Positions 44,821-54,030 are shown, counted from the first letter of the stretch. The stretch is DNA of 64,000 nucleotides from Microbulbifer marinus (GCF_900107725.1 NZ_FNQO01000001.1:1728458-1792457), one strand, 5' to 3'. The notes: generated by a model from the sequence alone, not told the origin. Numbers and translations: made by a program.

Positions 44821-45360
44821 TTAACCTTGCGATGCTTTCTGAATTACCGCCAGAGAGACTTTGGTGTATCCCGCATCAGTACAGCTGGACATCACTTTTT
44901 TGAGCAAACTGAACGGGATGGTCCTGTCTGCGAGAATATTCACTTCCGGAGGTAGCTGCTCAGGCACTTCTTCACCCTCTGCGACGATCTCCTGCTGCTC
45001 GGCCTGAGCGACGGTGATGGCCTTGCCCATCTCGAGGAGCATGGCCTCCTTGATGGCCTGGATTATGGTTTCTTCACTGTTGATCACCTCTTCGGTGGCA
45101 ATCACTGGCTTGGCCTCAACCAGAATTTCTTTGTCCGTCACCATCAGGGTTACGGTTTCCCGCGGCTTGGATTCCACCACTGAGTCAGGCAGCGTAATAA
45201 CCTTCGGTGGCTCCAGCGCCTCGTTACTGGAAGTGTTGGTCAGCAGGAAGAACACCAGAATGGTGAATACATCCATCAGTGACGTCAGGTTCATGCCTGA
45301 GGTTTTCTTGCGCTTGTGGCTGCGCGCCATGCGCTTCATGCGTCGGCTTTCATGTTTCAC
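44821..45360 (-). CDS. ExbD/TolR-family protein with conserved Asp
   Basis: This 179-residue protein has a strongly basic N-terminus (RMKRMARSHKRKK) and one membrane helix (about 24-42, NLTSLMDVFTILVFFLL). That helix keeps the Asp aligned with the proton-carrying Asp25 of E. coli ExbD. The periplasmic domain follows. ExbD/TolR proteins combine with an ExbB/TolQ pentamer to use the proton motive force. It overlaps the preceding exbD-like gene by four bases (ATGA type). It is the second of two different ExbD proteins in the operon and the only one with the catalytic Asp. Confidence 0.88.
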   Translation of the reverse strand: MKHESRRMKRMARSHKRKKTSGMNLTSLMDVFTILVFFLLTNTSSNEALEPPKVITLPDSVVESKPRETVTLMVTDKEILVEAKPVIATEEVINSEETIIQAIKEAMLLEMGKAITVAQAEQQEIVAEGEEVPEQLPPEVNILADRTIPFSLLKKVMSSCTDAGYTKVSLAVIQKASQG

Positions 45361-45947
45361 GGCGCATCTCCTATGGAAATATCCGGGAACAGCTCCACCC
45401 GCTCCACCGCTTCAGGATCCTCTGGATCGGCACTTTCAGGACGCACTTCCGCACCGCGCACGGCGTCCATGACGCCGACCAGGTGCTCATAGGCTATGTC
45501 CGGTTCCATCAACAGGATGGAATCGGTCTTGTCCGGATAGCTGGCTTTCACCTGCAGCAAAAATTTGCTCAATTTTTTCAGATCGTAAACTTCTTCCGTG
45601 GGCAGCACCGCCAGACTCTCCCCGCCTGTAGCGGGCCCCTCTGCCGCCGTCTCCACTGCAGCCACTTCGCCTTCAGGCCCAGTATTCAGGTTGGGGAAGC
45701 GCGCTATCACCTTTTCCCCATCGCTGATCTCGAGGGTATCCTTGCGCACCACCACTTCCACAGTGATCTTGGGCTCATCCGGCGCACCGCCGCCGGCGCC
45801 GCTCGGCATGTTCAGCTCAAGGATGGTTACCCGTGAAAATACTGCCGATACCAGCAGGAAAGGCACCAGCACCACCATCAGATTCAAGAAGGCGGTGATG
45901 TCCAGCTCCGGGGCTTCTTTGTTTCTCCCGTGGCGCCGACTTCTCAT
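45357..45947 (-). CDS. ExbD/TolR-family protein lacking the catalytic Asp
   Basis: This 196-residue protein has a short basic N-terminus, one membrane helix (about 16-36, LDITAFLNLMVVLVPFLLV) and a periplasmic domain with an acidic insert. Alignment of ITAFLNLMVVL with the ExbD signature VTPFIDVMLVL puts Asn at the position of the proton-carrying Asp; the codon is AAT. This copy probably cannot carry protons itself and may pair with the Asp-bearing copy downstream. It overlaps exbB by one base and the next exbD gene by four. Confidence 0.85.
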   Translation of the reverse strand: MRSRRHGRNKEAPELDITAFLNLMVVLVPFLLVSAVFSRVTILELNMPSGAGGGAPDEPKITVEVVVRKDTLEISDGEKVIARFPNLNTGPEGEVAAVETAAEGPATGGESLAVLPTEEVYDLKKLSKFLLQVKASYPDKTDSILLMEPDIAYEHLVGVMDAVRGAEVRPESADPEDPEAVERVELFPDISIGDAP

Positions 45948-46729
45948 TACACTTTTTCCACTTGCTGTTCTTCGGCGGCGTTTTCGGTCTCGTCACCGTC
46001 TGCAGTCACTTCGTCGTTTGTCACAGAATCGGTTTGGCTCTGCTCAGCAGCGGACTTATCGGCGTCGGCTGCAGGAGTATCGATCTCGTGACGGCGACGT
46101 GTAGAGGTGGAAATCAGGTTCAGAGCCTTCACAGATACCATTTCCAGGCTATCGATAATCTCTCCAGTCAGGGAGTTCAGCAGGGCATGCACAATCAGTA
46201 GCGGAATACCGGTCATCAGACCGAAGGCGGTGGTGTTCATCGCCACGGAGATACTGGCGGACAGCAGGTCAGCCTTTTCTGCCGGGTTGGCATTGGCTAC
46301 GGCGGTGAAGGCCTCGATCAGACCCATAATGGTACCGAGGAGGCCGAGCAGCGTGGCGATATTCGAGAAGAGCGCCACATAAGGCGTGCGCTTTTCGAGC
46401 TGCGGAATAATTTCCATCATGCTCTCTTCCATCGCAATTTCGATATCCTCGCGGCGGCGCACGGTACCCTGGCGAGCAAGCCCCATGGACAGCACCTTGC
46501 TCACGCTGGTGTTGTCCTGCTTGACCAGATTGCGCGCGCGGTCGAAATCGCCAGAGGCGAGCACCGGCTGTAGCTTGTCCCACATGGCGCGGTTGGTGTG
46601 GCGCTCGTATACCAGGCGGATATAGCGTTCGATCGCCACCGCACTACCCAGCGCGGCAACCAGGAGAATGGGGTACATGAAAGTACCACCAGTCTGGAAG
46701 AACGCGATTACGCTATTGAAAAAGTCCAT
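45947..46729 (-). CDS. MotA/TolQ/ExbB proton-channel protein
   Basis: This 260-residue inner-membrane protein has three helices: about 12-35, 118-142 (LFSNIATLLGLLGTIMGLIEAF) and 160-185 (MNTTAFGLMTGIPLLIVHALL). These segments carry the conserved Gly, Thr and Pro positions of the family. An acidic C-terminal tail of about 50 residues extends into the cytoplasm and is longer than in ExbB. It is followed directly by two exbD-like genes and a TonB-like gene. Together they would form a stator that converts proton flow into movement of the TonB-like protein. Confidence 0.9.
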   Translation of the reverse strand: MDFFNSVIAFFQTGGTFMYPILLVAALGSAVAIERYIRLVYERHTNRAMWDKLQPVLASGDFDRARNLVKQDNTSVSKVLSMGLARQGTVRRREDIEIAMEESMMEIIPQLEKRTPYVALFSNIATLLGLLGTIMGLIEAFTAVANANPAEKADLLSASISVAMNTTAFGLMTGIPLLIVHALLNSLTGEIIDSLEMVSVKALNLISTSTRRRHEIDTPAADADKSAAEQSQTDSVTNDEVTADGDETENAAEEQQVEKV

Positions 46730-46866
46730 TACAAACCCTCTTTAAAAGTACCGCTGTAATTTTTGTCGAATTGTTGGTTAGGCGTGCGCGGCACACCTTG
46801 ATATTTTTTAGTTCTACCCGGCGAGCCTGCTCGTACTCTCACCTGCGCCTTGCGCCCTGCTGGGAC

Positions 46867-47175
46867 TTATTCGCCGGAAAGGCTCAGCTCGTAAAATTCC
46901 AGTTCACGCATGAAGACCTCTTTATCCAGAGGCTTCAGCTTGTCATCCATGAGGCTGGAAACCAGATCGCTCTCCACGCCCACCTCGGAACTCTTCCACG
47001 GCACGATATAAAGCGACTTGGGAGCTTCCTTGTTGCCGATAATCGAGATGCCGGACAGCTCCTTGACTTTGGTATCGACTTTTTTGCCATTGGAAGTTTC
47101 GGTTTCTGCCGATAAACCCGACATCCCGAGCGCAAAGGCCACAAATAATACGATCTGTAATTTTCTCAGTATCAC
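46867..47175 (-). CDS. Small secreted protein of unknown function
   Basis: This 102-residue protein has a signal peptide (MILRKLQIVLFVAFALGMSGLSAE), then a short charged mature part with no cysteine. It overlaps the TPR lipoprotein gene by four bases, which supports a real gene, and lies 137 bases before exbB. That gap (46730-46866) shows no gene. I do not recognise a family; its place suggests a periplasmic component of the machine. Confidence 0.68.
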   Translation of the reverse strand: MILRKLQIVLFVAFALGMSGLSAETETSNGKKVDTKVKELSGISIIGNKEAPKSLYIVPWKSSEVGVESDLVSSLMDDKLKPLDKEVFMRELEFYELSLSGE

Positions 47176-47771
47176 TTGCCCGCTCTCCTCTTCAGGTCAG
47201 CCAACCAGATGGACACCTCTTTGTCTTCCGGATCAAGGCTCAGGTACTGTTGGAATTGTGCCAGAGCGCATTGAAGATCTTGCAGATAGAGATCACACAA
47301 TATGCCCAGGTTTTTGATTAGAGGCAGGTAATCCGGATTCTTGGCCAGCGAATTCACATATAGCTTTCGCGCCTCGGCGAAACGGCCCTGCTTGCGGTAC
47401 AGCACCGCCAGCTCATTGGTTGCCACCGGGTGCTGAGGATCCAACTCCAGCGCGTGCAAAAAGGCCTCCTCGGCATTCTTCTCGTTACCGCTCTTGTAGT
47501 AAGCGATACCAAGATTGATATAGGGCGCCGGCAGTCGTTTTTCCCGCTCCACGACGGACAGCAATAACTCGATGGCCGCCGGGAAATTTTCATTGCGCAG
47601 GTATTCCAGTGAACGCTCGAAGTCGCGGTTGACGCTCCCCGATACGCGCACCGATGAATAATCAGACACCCGACCACCGCTCGTGGGCGTGCTGGCACAA
47701 GACGCCAGCAACAAACCGAGGGAGAGCACCGCCAGCCTTTGCATGATTTTTTGCATTGACATCAGACTCAT
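47172..47771 (-). CDS. TPR-repeat lipoprotein
   Basis: This 199-residue protein has a lipoprotein signal (LAVLSLGLLLASCASTP, lipobox LASC) and about four TPR units at about 50-190 (NLGIAYYKSGNEKNAEEAFL, ELAVLYRKQGRFAEARKLY). It is probably tethered to a membrane facing the periplasm and acts as a protein-binding scaffold. AGGAAC precedes ATG 47771. It starts nine bases after the large TPR gene and overlaps the small secreted protein gene. Confidence 0.82.
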   Translation of the reverse strand: MSLMSMQKIMQRLAVLSLGLLLASCASTPTSGGRVSDYSSVRVSGSVNRDFERSLEYLRNENFPAAIELLLSVVEREKRLPAPYINLGIAYYKSGNEKNAEEAFLHALELDPQHPVATNELAVLYRKQGRFAEARKLYVNSLAKNPDYLPLIKNLGILCDLYLQDLQCALAQFQQYLSLDPEDKEVSIWLADLKRRAGK

Positions 47772-47780
47772 ATAAGTTCC

Positions 47781-50700
47781 TTACCCTTCCCCACCCGACA
47801 GGGCAGCGTCGGCACTCGCCTGCTCGGGCGCCGGCGCCATCGGTACTATGGTCGGTAAATATTCACCGGCATCCTCGGCCCGTGCGTAGCGCGCGGGCAC
47901 CAGGTTGGCGAGCTTGCCGATACTCTTGTCAATCCAGGCGTTGTAGATGCCCATGCCCAACAGCTCGACATTCTTCTCGTGCACCGAAATGGCCTTCTCT
48001 TCGAACGGATAAATCTGCTCTTCAAGTGCCAGCTCGTATTCCTCGAGTTCCAGCGGGCTCAGATTGCTGGGCCGCTCGGAGTCTTTCAGTGCCCTGCTGA
48101 AGTGCAGATAGATCTCTGCCAGGTAATAGGTAGCAGCGGCAGTGACATCAGCCACCTGGTAATCAATCAGGTCCGAGTAGGCGCTGATCGCGGTTTTCAT
48201 GCGCCGACGCTTCTCGTCCAGGTTGCGTTTGATCGGTTCAACCAGGCGCACCTCGGTAAAGGCATCGAAACTGGGTTCGGCCAGGAGCAGTGCCGCATTG
48301 CCCGCAAGGTAGCGGGTGCGGTCATTGCGCTGATTGCCGCCACGCAGTTCAATGCGCACCATTTCTTGCAGCTCATCCAGATAGCGTTGCTGCTCTCCGG
48401 CAGCCTTATACAGATCGGCAATTTTCTGGCGGGTTTCCAGTGCCGGCTCCATCGGGCTGGGGAAGAGCTTCACGTAGCGGTGCAACACGGTCAGCGCCTT
48501 ATCGCTGTCCTTGGCCGCAGTGTAAAGGTCGGCCGCCTGAGTGAGCGCTTCGCGGCGCACGTCCTCATCTTCGGACTCGCGCTCGATACGTTCGAATTCC
48601 GCCGCGGCCAACAGCAGCTCGCCGCTCTCCTGGTACACCACCGCCAGTTTTTTGGTGACATCCTTGGCCAGCTTGTGCTGCGGGAAATTACGGCGGAAGC
48701 TGTTCAGCACCGCTGCCGCCTGCGTCCAGTCTTTCAGCACTATCAGAGAGGCCGCCGCATCGTATTCGGCGGTGGCCAGCAGGGTCGCACCCGGAGCCAC
48801 ATTGCGAATACGCAGGAAATGACTGGCTGCAGTCGCATGGTCTTCCTGTTTGCGCGCCAGATCACCCTGCTGATAGATAGATGCCGCCAGGTTATCCACC
48901 AGGCCGGCGCGATCTTTGGCATCCGTGGCGGTCAGGCTGAGCGCTTGTCCGTAGGCAGCCTCGGCATCGACGAATGCTTCGGTATCAAAGGACGCATGGG
49001 CCACCAGTATCCAGGTGGAGCGGCGAATTTCCTGCTCCGCAGCGGGGAACTTCTCCAGTAACAATCTGCCGTTGTGTACCGTCTGCGGGTAGTCCTTCAG
49101 TCCGTACAGTTCCTCAACTGCACCGACCATCACCTGCGGCGCCTTCGCATGTTGCGGGAAGGTATCCGCAAACTTGAGGGAAGAGCGGATAATTTCCCGC
49201 AGCAGCGGCGTGCGCTGGGCCACTGCGGCATCTTTCAGATTGCTATTCAGGTGTTCACGATAGGCATATACCGCGGCGTAACCCGCTTCGCTGGAATCCT
49301 TGTGCGCGGGATATTCATAGGCGGTGCGCTCATACTCCAGTGCCGCGCCATGAAAATCGCGGTTTTCCAGCATCAGACCGGCGAGCTGGTAGTTGATCTC
49401 CGGCGCGCGCGGTTTGTCGCTGAAGGACTGCAGGTAGCTGCGATACCAGTGGATCGCCTCCTTATAGTTTTCTGCCTTTTTGTCTTTCAGCTTCTTGTTC
49501 TGGTAAGCGGAGTGATAGTGACTCGCCAGATCGATCAGATTGCTTTGCAGGAACTCAACCACTTCGCCATATTCGTTGATATCGAATACGGTCCAGTACT
49601 GCGCATTGAGTGCATAGGTGGTTGCGAACTCCTTCTTCGCATCCAACACCAGCTTGGGGAATCCGCCCTGCTTGTAAATCTCGATAACGCGAATCGAAAA
49701 ATCTGCCGATACTTTGTGCAGTGGATTGCGCTCAACGAATGCATTGTAGGATTTCGCCGCATCCTGGTAGCGGCGCTTGTCGAGGTAATATTCACCTAGG
49801 TGGCTGTACACCAGCGACTCGTACTGACGCTGCCCCTTACGGGCGAAATAGTCGACGACCGACTCTGCGCCGCCCTGATAGGAAAAACTCAGGCTGACGA
49901 CGCGGAAGGTATCCTCGATATGTTTACGCTCGACCTCGTTGGTCGTTTGCTCGAAATCGTAACCCTGGGAAACTTTGTAATCGAGCATGGCGATGTAATC
50001 GTCCAGCGCCATCTCGTACATATCCTGCTTGAATAGCGACCAGCCGCGCTTGTACAGCGCCAGCTCGTAGAAACTCGAGGCTACGCCGATATCGATAACC
50101 TTGCCGTAGGCTTCCTCCGCATCCAGGTATTTCTTGCGCGTGAAGTAGTACTCGCCGAGACGGAACCAGGATTCATCGATGTGACGCGAGTTAGGGAATT
50201 TGGCCACCAGTTCCCGCAACACATCCACCGCGGCGTCGATCTGTCCGGTTTCCTCGTAAGCACGGGAAAGCTGGTACATCACCTGGTCGTTGCGATCGTA
50301 TAGGGGATACTTGGCGAGCAAGTCCCGGTACAGCTTGATGGCTTCACGGGCATTGGCTGACAGCATCGCGTCGGGGTCATCGCCAGGAACCACCAACGGC
50401 GTATCGTCGGACGCGATCTCGATGCTCGCACTGGCACGCGCCTCGAAATCGCGGTCGGATTCCTGCGGGCCGCCGGCGTCACTTCCCGCCTTTGACACCT
50501 GGTCGGGGGCGATGGGTGATCGCGCAGTAGCCGGCGCATCCAGCCGCGTCGACGGCGCGGCCGCATCAGCATCAATGGAGACCACGGCACCGCTGGTCGC
50601 GGGAGCACTCACCGCACTATCAATGGCGGCCTCCTCGGCGCGGTGGGCCTGCTTGATTTTCAGGTCAGCGATACGCCGCATCGCCTCTGGTGTGAGGCTG

Positions 50701-50924
50701 GATTCCGGGGTTTCCTGCAGGTACTTCTGGTAACTGGCCAGAGCCTTTTCCAGACTGCCGTCGATATGCTCCTCTTTGATTTCTATATCGACTTTCTGCA
50801 GGCTGCCAATGGTCTTGCCACTGTTGACGGCACAGGCATTGAGCAGCAGCGCCATGGAGGCCGCGGTTGCGCAGCGACGCATAACAATGGCACTTACCAG
50901 TGTGCGTTCGGTAAAGGGTTTCAC
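47781..50924 (-). CDS. Large TPR-repeat lipoprotein
   Basis: This 1047-residue protein has an N-terminal lipobox (ALLLNACAV) after a basic start; an internal Met at residue 15 is a possible alternative start. A linker rich in Ala, Ser and Asp (about 100-185) precedes many TPR-like units from about 195 to 930 (YPLYDRNDQVMYQLSRAYEE, FRLGEYYFTRKKYLDAEEAY). The C-terminal tail is acidic. It overlaps the upstream TPR gene by four bases. Large periplasmic TPR proteins of this kind accompany the AglRQS stator in the Myxococcus Glt machinery; the similarity noted here is architectural, not aligned. Confidence 0.82.
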   Translation of the reverse strand: MKPFTERTLVSAIVMRRCATAASMALLLNACAVNSGKTIGSLQKVDIEIKEEHIDGSLEKALASYQKYLQETPESSLTPEAMRRIADLKIKQAHRAEEAAIDSAVSAPATSGAVVSIDADAAAPSTRLDAPATARSPIAPDQVSKAGSDAGGPQESDRDFEARASASIEIASDDTPLVVPGDDPDAMLSANAREAIKLYRDLLAKYPLYDRNDQVMYQLSRAYEETGQIDAAVDVLRELVAKFPNSRHIDESWFRLGEYYFTRKKYLDAEEAYGKVIDIGVASSFYELALYKRGWSLFKQDMYEMALDDYIAMLDYKVSQGYDFEQTTNEVERKHIEDTFRVVSLSFSYQGGAESVVDYFARKGQRQYESLVYSHLGEYYLDKRRYQDAAKSYNAFVERNPLHKVSADFSIRVIEIYKQGGFPKLVLDAKKEFATTYALNAQYWTVFDINEYGEVVEFLQSNLIDLASHYHSAYQNKKLKDKKAENYKEAIHWYRSYLQSFSDKPRAPEINYQLAGLMLENRDFHGAALEYERTAYEYPAHKDSSEAGYAAVYAYREHLNSNLKDAAVAQRTPLLREIIRSSLKFADTFPQHAKAPQVMVGAVEELYGLKDYPQTVHNGRLLLEKFPAAEQEIRRSTWILVAHASFDTEAFVDAEAAYGQALSLTATDAKDRAGLVDNLAASIYQQGDLARKQEDHATAASHFLRIRNVAPGATLLATAEYDAAASLIVLKDWTQAAAVLNSFRRNFPQHKLAKDVTKKLAVVYQESGELLLAAAEFERIERESEDEDVRREALTQAADLYTAAKDSDKALTVLHRYVKLFPSPMEPALETRQKIADLYKAAGEQQRYLDELQEMVRIELRGGNQRNDRTRYLAGNAALLLAEPSFDAFTEVRLVEPIKRNLDEKRRRMKTAISAYSDLIDYQVADVTAAATYYLAEIYLHFSRALKDSERPSNLSPLELEEYELALEEQIYPFEEKAISVHEKNVELLGMGIYNAWIDKSIGKLANLVPARYARAEDAGEYLPTIVPMAPAPEQASADAALSGGEG

Positions 50925-52954
50925 TGCTCACCCCCCTCATCCGACGGCTCTTCCAGTTCCGGTGGATTGTCCTGCGGCAGCGGTTCGGGCTGATTAGCGC
51001 GGTGCTGCTCGATCTTCATCTGGTCGACACGCTGCTCCTGCAACTCGTTTGCCCGATCATAGCTATCGGCGAGAGCGAAGCGGGCCTTGATCTGGTAGCT
51101 CTCCAGCTGCGCGCGGCGGCGGTCCAATTCGTTGATCGCCAGAGTCTCGAGCATATTGCCCTGCCGGGCCATCAGGGCTTCCAACCGACCCTGAGTATTC
51201 TGAATCTGCGCACGCAGGCGGGTGATGGTGTCGTTGTAACCGGTATAGCTGTGGGTTGCGGCCTGACGGCTGCGCACATAGGCCTGATACACAGTCTGCA
51301 ATTGCTCGATTTCTTCGTTCAGCTCCTGCAGGTGCTTGTAAGCCTCCGTCAGTCGCTGATCGTACTCAGTCGACAGGCGCCAGCTGAGCACGCCTTCCAA
51401 CCGCGCCAGCCGCTGCCGGGTTTCCCTGGTAAAACCACCCGGGTTTTGGGACATCAGCAGGTGTAATCGCCGCAACTGCAGGCGCAGCTGCTGCTCCTCC
51501 GCCTTGGCCAGGTATTCCGGGCGGCGGGTGACCAACATCTGCTCGATGCGGCTGGCGAATTTGTCGCGCTGTTCGATACGGAGCTTGATGCGCGCGTCCA
51601 GCTCGCGGAACTTCTTGTCGAGCCCCGGCAGCAGCGGCTCGTAGTAAGCGCGGCGCAGCTCGATGATGTCCTCGTACGCCGTCAGGCTACCCAGCCACTC
51701 TTCATTGCGTTCAAACAGGTCATTGAGGTCGCGATAGTTGCGCAAAAACTCCTGGTAATCGTTGGATGCCATCAGGTCGAGCAGGTAGTGGGTCTCCGGC
51801 GCATCGGGAAGCTTGCGCAGAGCGACCACCCAGTTTTTCACCTGCGTGGCCTCCTTGCGGCGCAGCGCCTCGAGGAAATTCCCTTCGCGGATGCTTTTGA
51901 TGGACGCGGTCAGCGTGTCAATTTCATTGCCGAAGGCGTCCAGCGCGCGGCCGTAATTGATTGCCGCGGTACTGTGCACATCCAGTTTGCCGTAGGCATA
52001 GGGCACCGCCAGCATCGCTTCCTGCACCGAGCTATTGGTGCTCTTGCGCTCCTGCAGTAGCTTCCAGGGCACCAGTGCGCGATCGTAACGTCCGGCCTTG
52101 GCTTCTACCCAGCCAGCGCCGAGCAGGGCGCGGTTGGAGAAGGGGCCCTCAAGATTGACCCGATCGAAATAGGGTCTTGCCAACCCCAACTGATCGGTTT
52201 CCATCAGGTAGGAGCCAAGCAACAGGTTGGTCTTGTCGTACAGCGCCTGCTTCGCAGCATCGGAGCTGCGCTGTTTACCCAGCGCCGTCAGCTCCAGCAG
52301 ACCACGCTCTTCCTGCCCGGCCTTCAACTGGGCGATACCGAGGTTGTATTCGACGAAGCCGTCCAGCGACGCCTCACCTTTCAGGTCGCGCAGCAGCTCC
52401 ACCGCCTCCTCGAAGCGGCCCAGCTCCATATAAACCCGCGCGCGCAGGAACTGCTCATCGGCACGCACACGCTCAGGCACGCGCCCCTCGATCATCTCCA
52501 GAGCGTGTAGCGCGTTGCGCGGCTGCTGTTTGTGGTAATGGATTTTCGCCAGGCGATAGGCCGCCTCATTGCGCACCGGCCGCGGAACATTGCCTTTCAG
52601 CACCGCCTCGATAGCGCGCCCCGCCTCCCGGTGCATGCGGTAGGAGAGCTCCAGGTCGCCTACGGAAAATTCCGCCTGCCCGAAATGTGCGGTAAACGGA
52701 TCCAGCTCCGGCTCATCGAGGCGGCGATACTGATTCAGCTCCGTGTCGAGACCGACAATCGCGTCGAAGTAATTCTCCTGGTAGGCCTCGAACATGGCCG
52801 CCCCGAAAAACAGGTCTTCGAGCTGCCCTTTCTCAGTGGCAGCGGTGGCGAAAGCCGTGCACAGTGCGAAGGGCAGCGCCGACAGCGCGGCGGCGACCGT
52901 CCGCAGCGGCGTCGGAGTAGCGCCGCGCAGCGCGGGTACCAGACGGGAGTACAT
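50921..52954 (-). CDS. Secreted TPR and coiled-coil protein
   Basis: This 677-residue protein has an N-terminal signal (about 20-40, ending TAFATAATE). TPR-like helices follow at about 45-330 (AAYRLAKIHYHKQQPRNALHAL, EEAVELLRDL). A long coiled coil runs from about 420 to 640 (KFRELDARIKLRIEQRDKF, LQELNEEIEQLQTVYQAYV), and the tail is Pro/Glu-rich. It is predicted to be periplasmic. The gene starts two bases after its upstream neighbour and overlaps the large TPR lipoprotein gene, so all are translated together. Confidence 0.8.
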   Translation of the reverse strand: MYSRLVPALRGATPTPLRTVAAALSALPFALCTAFATAATEKGQLEDLFFGAAMFEAYQENYFDAIVGLDTELNQYRRLDEPELDPFTAHFGQAEFSVGDLELSYRMHREAGRAIEAVLKGNVPRPVRNEAAYRLAKIHYHKQQPRNALHALEMIEGRVPERVRADEQFLRARVYMELGRFEEAVELLRDLKGEASLDGFVEYNLGIAQLKAGQEERGLLELTALGKQRSSDAAKQALYDKTNLLLGSYLMETDQLGLARPYFDRVNLEGPFSNRALLGAGWVEAKAGRYDRALVPWKLLQERKSTNSSVQEAMLAVPYAYGKLDVHSTAAINYGRALDAFGNEIDTLTASIKSIREGNFLEALRRKEATQVKNWVVALRKLPDAPETHYLLDLMASNDYQEFLRNYRDLNDLFERNEEWLGSLTAYEDIIELRRAYYEPLLPGLDKKFRELDARIKLRIEQRDKFASRIEQMLVTRRPEYLAKAEEQQLRLQLRRLHLLMSQNPGGFTRETRQRLARLEGVLSWRLSTEYDQRLTEAYKHLQELNEEIEQLQTVYQAYVRSRQAATHSYTGYNDTITRLRAQIQNTQGRLEALMARQGNMLETLAINELDRRRAQLESYQIKARFALADSYDRANELQEQRVDQMKIEQHRANQPEPLPQDNPPELEEPSDEGGEQ

Positions 52955-52956
52955 GG

Positions 52957-53466
52957 TTACCAGTCCTTGAAGTTAATCGCGGACTCGGTTCCGGCAATTT
53001 TGATTTCGACAAATTTCGGGCCCACAGCCTTGTCCACCTTGTAACTGGCATTGGCCCGGACCTCTTTGCCGGATGGTGACTTGCCGACAAAGGTCACCTC
53101 GAGGGGATGGCTACCGGTCTGCACGTTGCCGGTGTAGATACGCTGCACCCCGCCTTTTTGCAGGGCTTCTATCTCGCGGAAGGTGTACAGGTGGTGGGCG
53201 ACAATCTCATTATCCAGCTTGAGCTGTACCGCTTCCAGGTCGAATGGCTGCGCCTCGGCGAGCGAAACGAAAATTGAGACCTGCGTGTTCGAGGGGAAGA
53301 GTAATTTTTCCTCCAGCTGCGCGAGTTCGGCAGTCAGATCGATTACGTCTTTTTTAACATCCTGGATCTGCTCGTCCAAGCCGCGGATATCATCCCGGCT
53401 GACATTCTGTGCATGTACTACAGCCGCCAGCAGTAACAAGATTGTTATTTGTAGAATTCTAAACAT
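52957..53466 (-). CDS. Secreted coiled-coil protein, first gene of the TPR/Ton operon
   Basis: This 169-residue protein starts at ATG 53466 (GAGG upstream; a longer frame from 53496 has no ribosome site). A signal peptide (FRILQITILLLLAAVVHAQ) is followed by a coiled coil at about 24-55 (LDEQIQDVKKDVIDLTAEL) and a beta-rich domain with hints of an Ig-like fold (VQTGSHPLEVTFVGKSPSG). The family is not recognised with confidence. As the first gene of the operon, two bases before the TPR gene, it is likely a periplasmic part of the same machine. Confidence 0.72.
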   Translation of the reverse strand: MFRILQITILLLLAAVVHAQNVSRDDIRGLDEQIQDVKKDVIDLTAELAQLEEKLLFPSNTQVSIFVSLAEAQPFDLEAVQLKLDNEIVAHHLYTFREIEALQKGGVQRIYTGNVQTGSHPLEVTFVGKSPSGKEVRANASYKVDKAVGPKFVEIKIAGTESAINFKDW

Positions 53467-53908
53467 GTTATCTACCTCTGACCCTACCTCTAACAATGAA
53501 CGCCGGCGACGCCGCGACCTCGGACTGGTCGCTAAGAAATGCCTGTAAACAGGGGACTTTCAGTCAGTAGGATTGTATTGCAATCCGGGTGCAACCAAAT
53601 GTGAGACAAGTCAAATCTCTCGCATCCCGACGCAACGGTTTTTTTAAACGCAGGAAGGTGATTGTTTTCAGCATGGACGGCATTCAGCTGTGACGCCGGT
53701 CGCTCTTTGGCATGCGCTACGACCCAAAAAAGTGAACACGTACGCACTCAGACCCATGGAGCCGCCGCAATTGAGAAAAAACAGACTTGGGGCGATGAAG
53801 GGAATCGGCACAGCAGGTCGGACAACCCACCATGAGAAGATGCCCCCAACCGGCTCCAGCCTGCACACCGGTCCGGCACTTGTGGATCCACAGTGCGAAT
53901 CTGGGACA
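53467..53908. other. Gap holding the presumed promoter of the TPR/Ton operon
   Basis: About 440 bases without a supported gene lie between the first operon gene and the tRNA-Leu terminator. On the minus strand a -10-like TACAAT near 53570 has only a weak -35 partner (TTTGGT at 16 bases). It would leave a leader of about 100 bases. No other structure is convincing. Confidence 0.35.
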
Positions 53909-53939
53909 TAAAAAAAGGCACTCGCTTGCGCGAGTGCCT
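53909..53939 (-). terminator. Terminator after tRNA-Leu
   Basis: The stem AGGCACTCGC (53916-53925) pairs with GCGAGTGCCT (53930-53939). On the minus strand it is followed by seven T residues. It ends the secG-tRNA-Leu transcript. Confidence 0.93.
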
Positions 53940-53944
53940 GAAGA

Positions 53945-54030
53945 TGGTGCCCAGGGCGGGACTTGAACCCGCACGAGCTATGCTCACTACCCCCTCAAGA
54001 TAGCGTGTCTACCAATTCCACCACCTGGGC
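53945..54030 (-). tRNA. tRNA-Leu (GAG)
   Basis: This 86-base class II tRNA with encoded CCA has the acceptor GCCCAGG/CCTGGGC, the D-arm segment GGAATTGGTAGACACGC typical of leucine tRNAs and the anticodon GAG within CTTGAGG. It closely resembles E. coli leuU, which also follows secG. It lies 18 bases after the secG stop. Confidence 0.96.

Noticed and set aside
53690-53987. Small open frames around the tRNA-Leu terminator
   Set aside because: They run through the tRNA and terminator, lack ribosome sites and differ in frame; no protein family is seen.
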